A stretch of 64,000 bases of DNA from GAS188 sp963713805 (GTDB taxonomy: Bacteria > Pseudomonadota > Alphaproteobacteria > Rhizobiales > Beijerinckiaceae), in contig CAVQNF010000023.1 of assembly GCA_963713805.1 (NCBI GenBank), positions 1-64,000 of the forward strand. Direction: 5' to 3'. Below, in pieces: positions 63,109-64,000 of this stretch. Made by a program: the position numbers and the translations under genes. The notes under the pieces were generated by a model. That model was not told the origin of the DNA, did no database searches, and saw only the letters and a program-made list of their open reading frames with translations. The stretch's first letter is position 1. Every line of letters begins with the position of its first letter.

Positions 63109-63625
63109 TCAGCCGGTCGGGCTGTGCGGGGCTTGCTCCGCCGCCATCTCGGCCGCGCGCTGCTGGTAGAGGCCTGCGAAATCGATCGGATCGATGAAGA
63201 GCGGCGGGAAGCCTCCCTGCCGCACCGCATCCGCGATGATCTGCCGCCCGAAGGGAAAGAGCAAGGCGCGGGCATTCGATCATGATGACGGGATGCATGC
63301 TCTCCTGGGGGATGTTGGTCAGGCGGAAGACGCCGCCATAGACGAGCTCGAAGGCGAAGATGAGGTTCGGCGCATCGCCGGCCTTGCCCTCGATCAGGAG
63401 CTCGACCTCGACATCGCCCTGCGCGAGCGGCTTGGCGTTGACGTTCACCTGGATCGCGATGTTCGGCGCTTGCTGCTGCGGCTGAAGCGAGCGCGGCGCA
63501 TTCGGGTTCTCGAAGGAGAAATCCTTCGTGTATTGCGCAAGACACTGCAGGCTCGGGCTGTTCTGCGGCGCTTGTCCGTTCGGCGGCTTGCTTGCCGCCA
63601 GCCCTTCGGCGGGGTTCGTGGCCAT
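63109..63625 (-). CDS. secB: Protein-export chaperone SecB (one frameshift)
   Basis: Tetrameric cytosolic chaperone delivering unfolded preproteins to SecA. The core is SLQCLAQYTKDFSFENPNAP, AIQVNVNAKPLAQGDVEVEL, FAFELVYGGVFRLTNIPQES and MHPVIMIECP. After one extra base near 63273 it continues LLFPFGRQIIADAVRQGGFP and LFIDPIDFAGLYQQRAAEM, ending APHSPTG at 63109. About 171 residues, with a Pro/Asn-rich N-terminus common in rhizobia. The start is ATG 63623-63625 (MATNPAEGL). Confidence 0.94.
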
Positions 63626-63764
63626 GGGAAACCTCAATCGGTGATGGAAGCGACGCGCCTTGCGCCAAGCCGCATGGGGCTATCATGCCATTCCTTCGCG
63701 AACAACTGCCGCGAAAAACGGCGGTCGTGATGCAAGGCCGTGGCTCGCCTCTCCGATGCGCCCT

Positions 63765-63986
63765 TCAGGCGCGGGCGACCGCCTTCTTGAGCAAGGCGGC
63801 GAGGAGCAAAAGGAGCGTGCCCGCCATGGCGGCGCATAGAAGCAGGGGCACAAGCTCTGAGCTTTGCGCGCCGTACGAGGTTCTTTCGATCCAGAGATGC
63901 GCGCCGATCACGGCCCCGGCGGTGCCGATGATGGCGTTGCCGATGACCCCGAAGCCGATGCCTCGCATGATCGCATCGGTCGCCAT
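63765..63986 (-). CDS. GlsB/YeaQ/YmgE-like small membrane protein (possibly 5' truncated by window end)
   Basis: At least 73 residues. The glycine-zipper helix GIGFGVIGNAIIGTAGAVIG resembles the GlsB/YeaQ family, and a second hydrophobic span (LVPLLLCAAMAGTLLLLLAA) precedes a basic end. The frame stays open without a stop to base 64000, so the true start may be beyond the window; ATG 63984-63986 is the first available here. Inner-membrane; function unknown (often stress-linked). It lies upstream of secB on the same strand. Confidence 0.6.
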   Translation of the reverse strand: MATDAIMRGIGFGVIGNAIIGTAGAVIGAHLWIERTSYGAQSSELVPLLLCAAMAGTLLLLLAALLKKAVARA

Positions 63987-64000
63987 GCCGAAGGCGCAGC

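Noticed and set aside
61313..63637. A 774-residue SecB-binding-protein fusion
   Set aside because: An indel in secB near 63273 removes the secB stop. The binding protein has its own ATG (62999) and a signal peptide, which would make no sense inside a cytosolic chaperone.

Overview
The window looks like a chromosomal segment of a GC-rich alphaproteobacterium, most likely Hyphomicrobiales (Rhizobiales). The evidence is codon bias, a purL-bolA-grxD order, a secB next to a small GlsB-like membrane gene, and many ABC importers. The sequence reads like an uncorrected draft. More than half of the genes, including essential ones (der, asd, rimM, secB), are broken by single-base indels. Most of those I checked are one extra base, and removing it restores a family-typical protein. 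I therefore annotate broken genes as whole genes with probable sequence errors, not as pseudogenes.

Layout. 1-6.9 kb: end of a polyamine-type ABC transporter, a GST, der, and the 5-oxoprolinase genes pxpB-pxpC-pxpA beside a D-glutamate-cyclase-family gene. 7-11.7 kb: a complete branched-chain-amino-acid-type ABC operon (livK-H-M-G-F). 11.8-16.2 kb: a small AT-richer ORF, a second GST, pckA, cysK and a thioesterase. 16.3-18.3 kb: a feruloyl-CoA-synthetase-like gene. 18.4-29.7 kb: a peptide ABC importer (binding protein, two permeases, tandem ATPase), interrupted by a methyltransferase, a VapBC45-like toxin-antitoxin pair, a patatin, a small exported protein and a long coiled-coil protein. 29.7-35.2 kb: aldose-epimerase-like, SDR, hrcA, SIMPL protein and an S10 peptidase. 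35.3-41.3 kb: an RND efflux pump with its adaptor, an Ivy-type lysozyme inhibitor and rpsU. 41.6-45.7 kb: a TPR lipoprotein, a TacAT-like toxin-antitoxin pair, an acyl-CoA-dehydrogenase-like gene and a NicX-like ring-cleavage dioxygenase. 45.9-54.3 kb: purL, bolA, grxD, rimM, an acyl-CoA ligase with an enoyl-CoA hydratase, two DoxX genes and asd. 54.8-64 kb: an amino-acid-binding protein, an MBL hydrolase, a gamma-glutamyltransferase, an AT-richer NYN-domain gene, two paralogous peptide-binding proteins, secB and a GlsB-like gene running off the end.

The overall theme is scavenging of peptides, amino acids, glutamyl compounds and aromatics: five ABC-importer binding proteins, 5-oxoproline and gamma-glutamyl hydrolysis, and hydroxycinnamate and possibly pyridine catabolism. 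I see no prophage, CRISPR array, insertion sequence, tRNA or rRNA gene. The best candidates for something less described are the NYN gene with its promoter-hairpin leader (58.7-59.5 kb), the NicX-like pair (43.4-45.7 kb), and the heptamer repeats that supply the 3' ends of pxpC and pckA.
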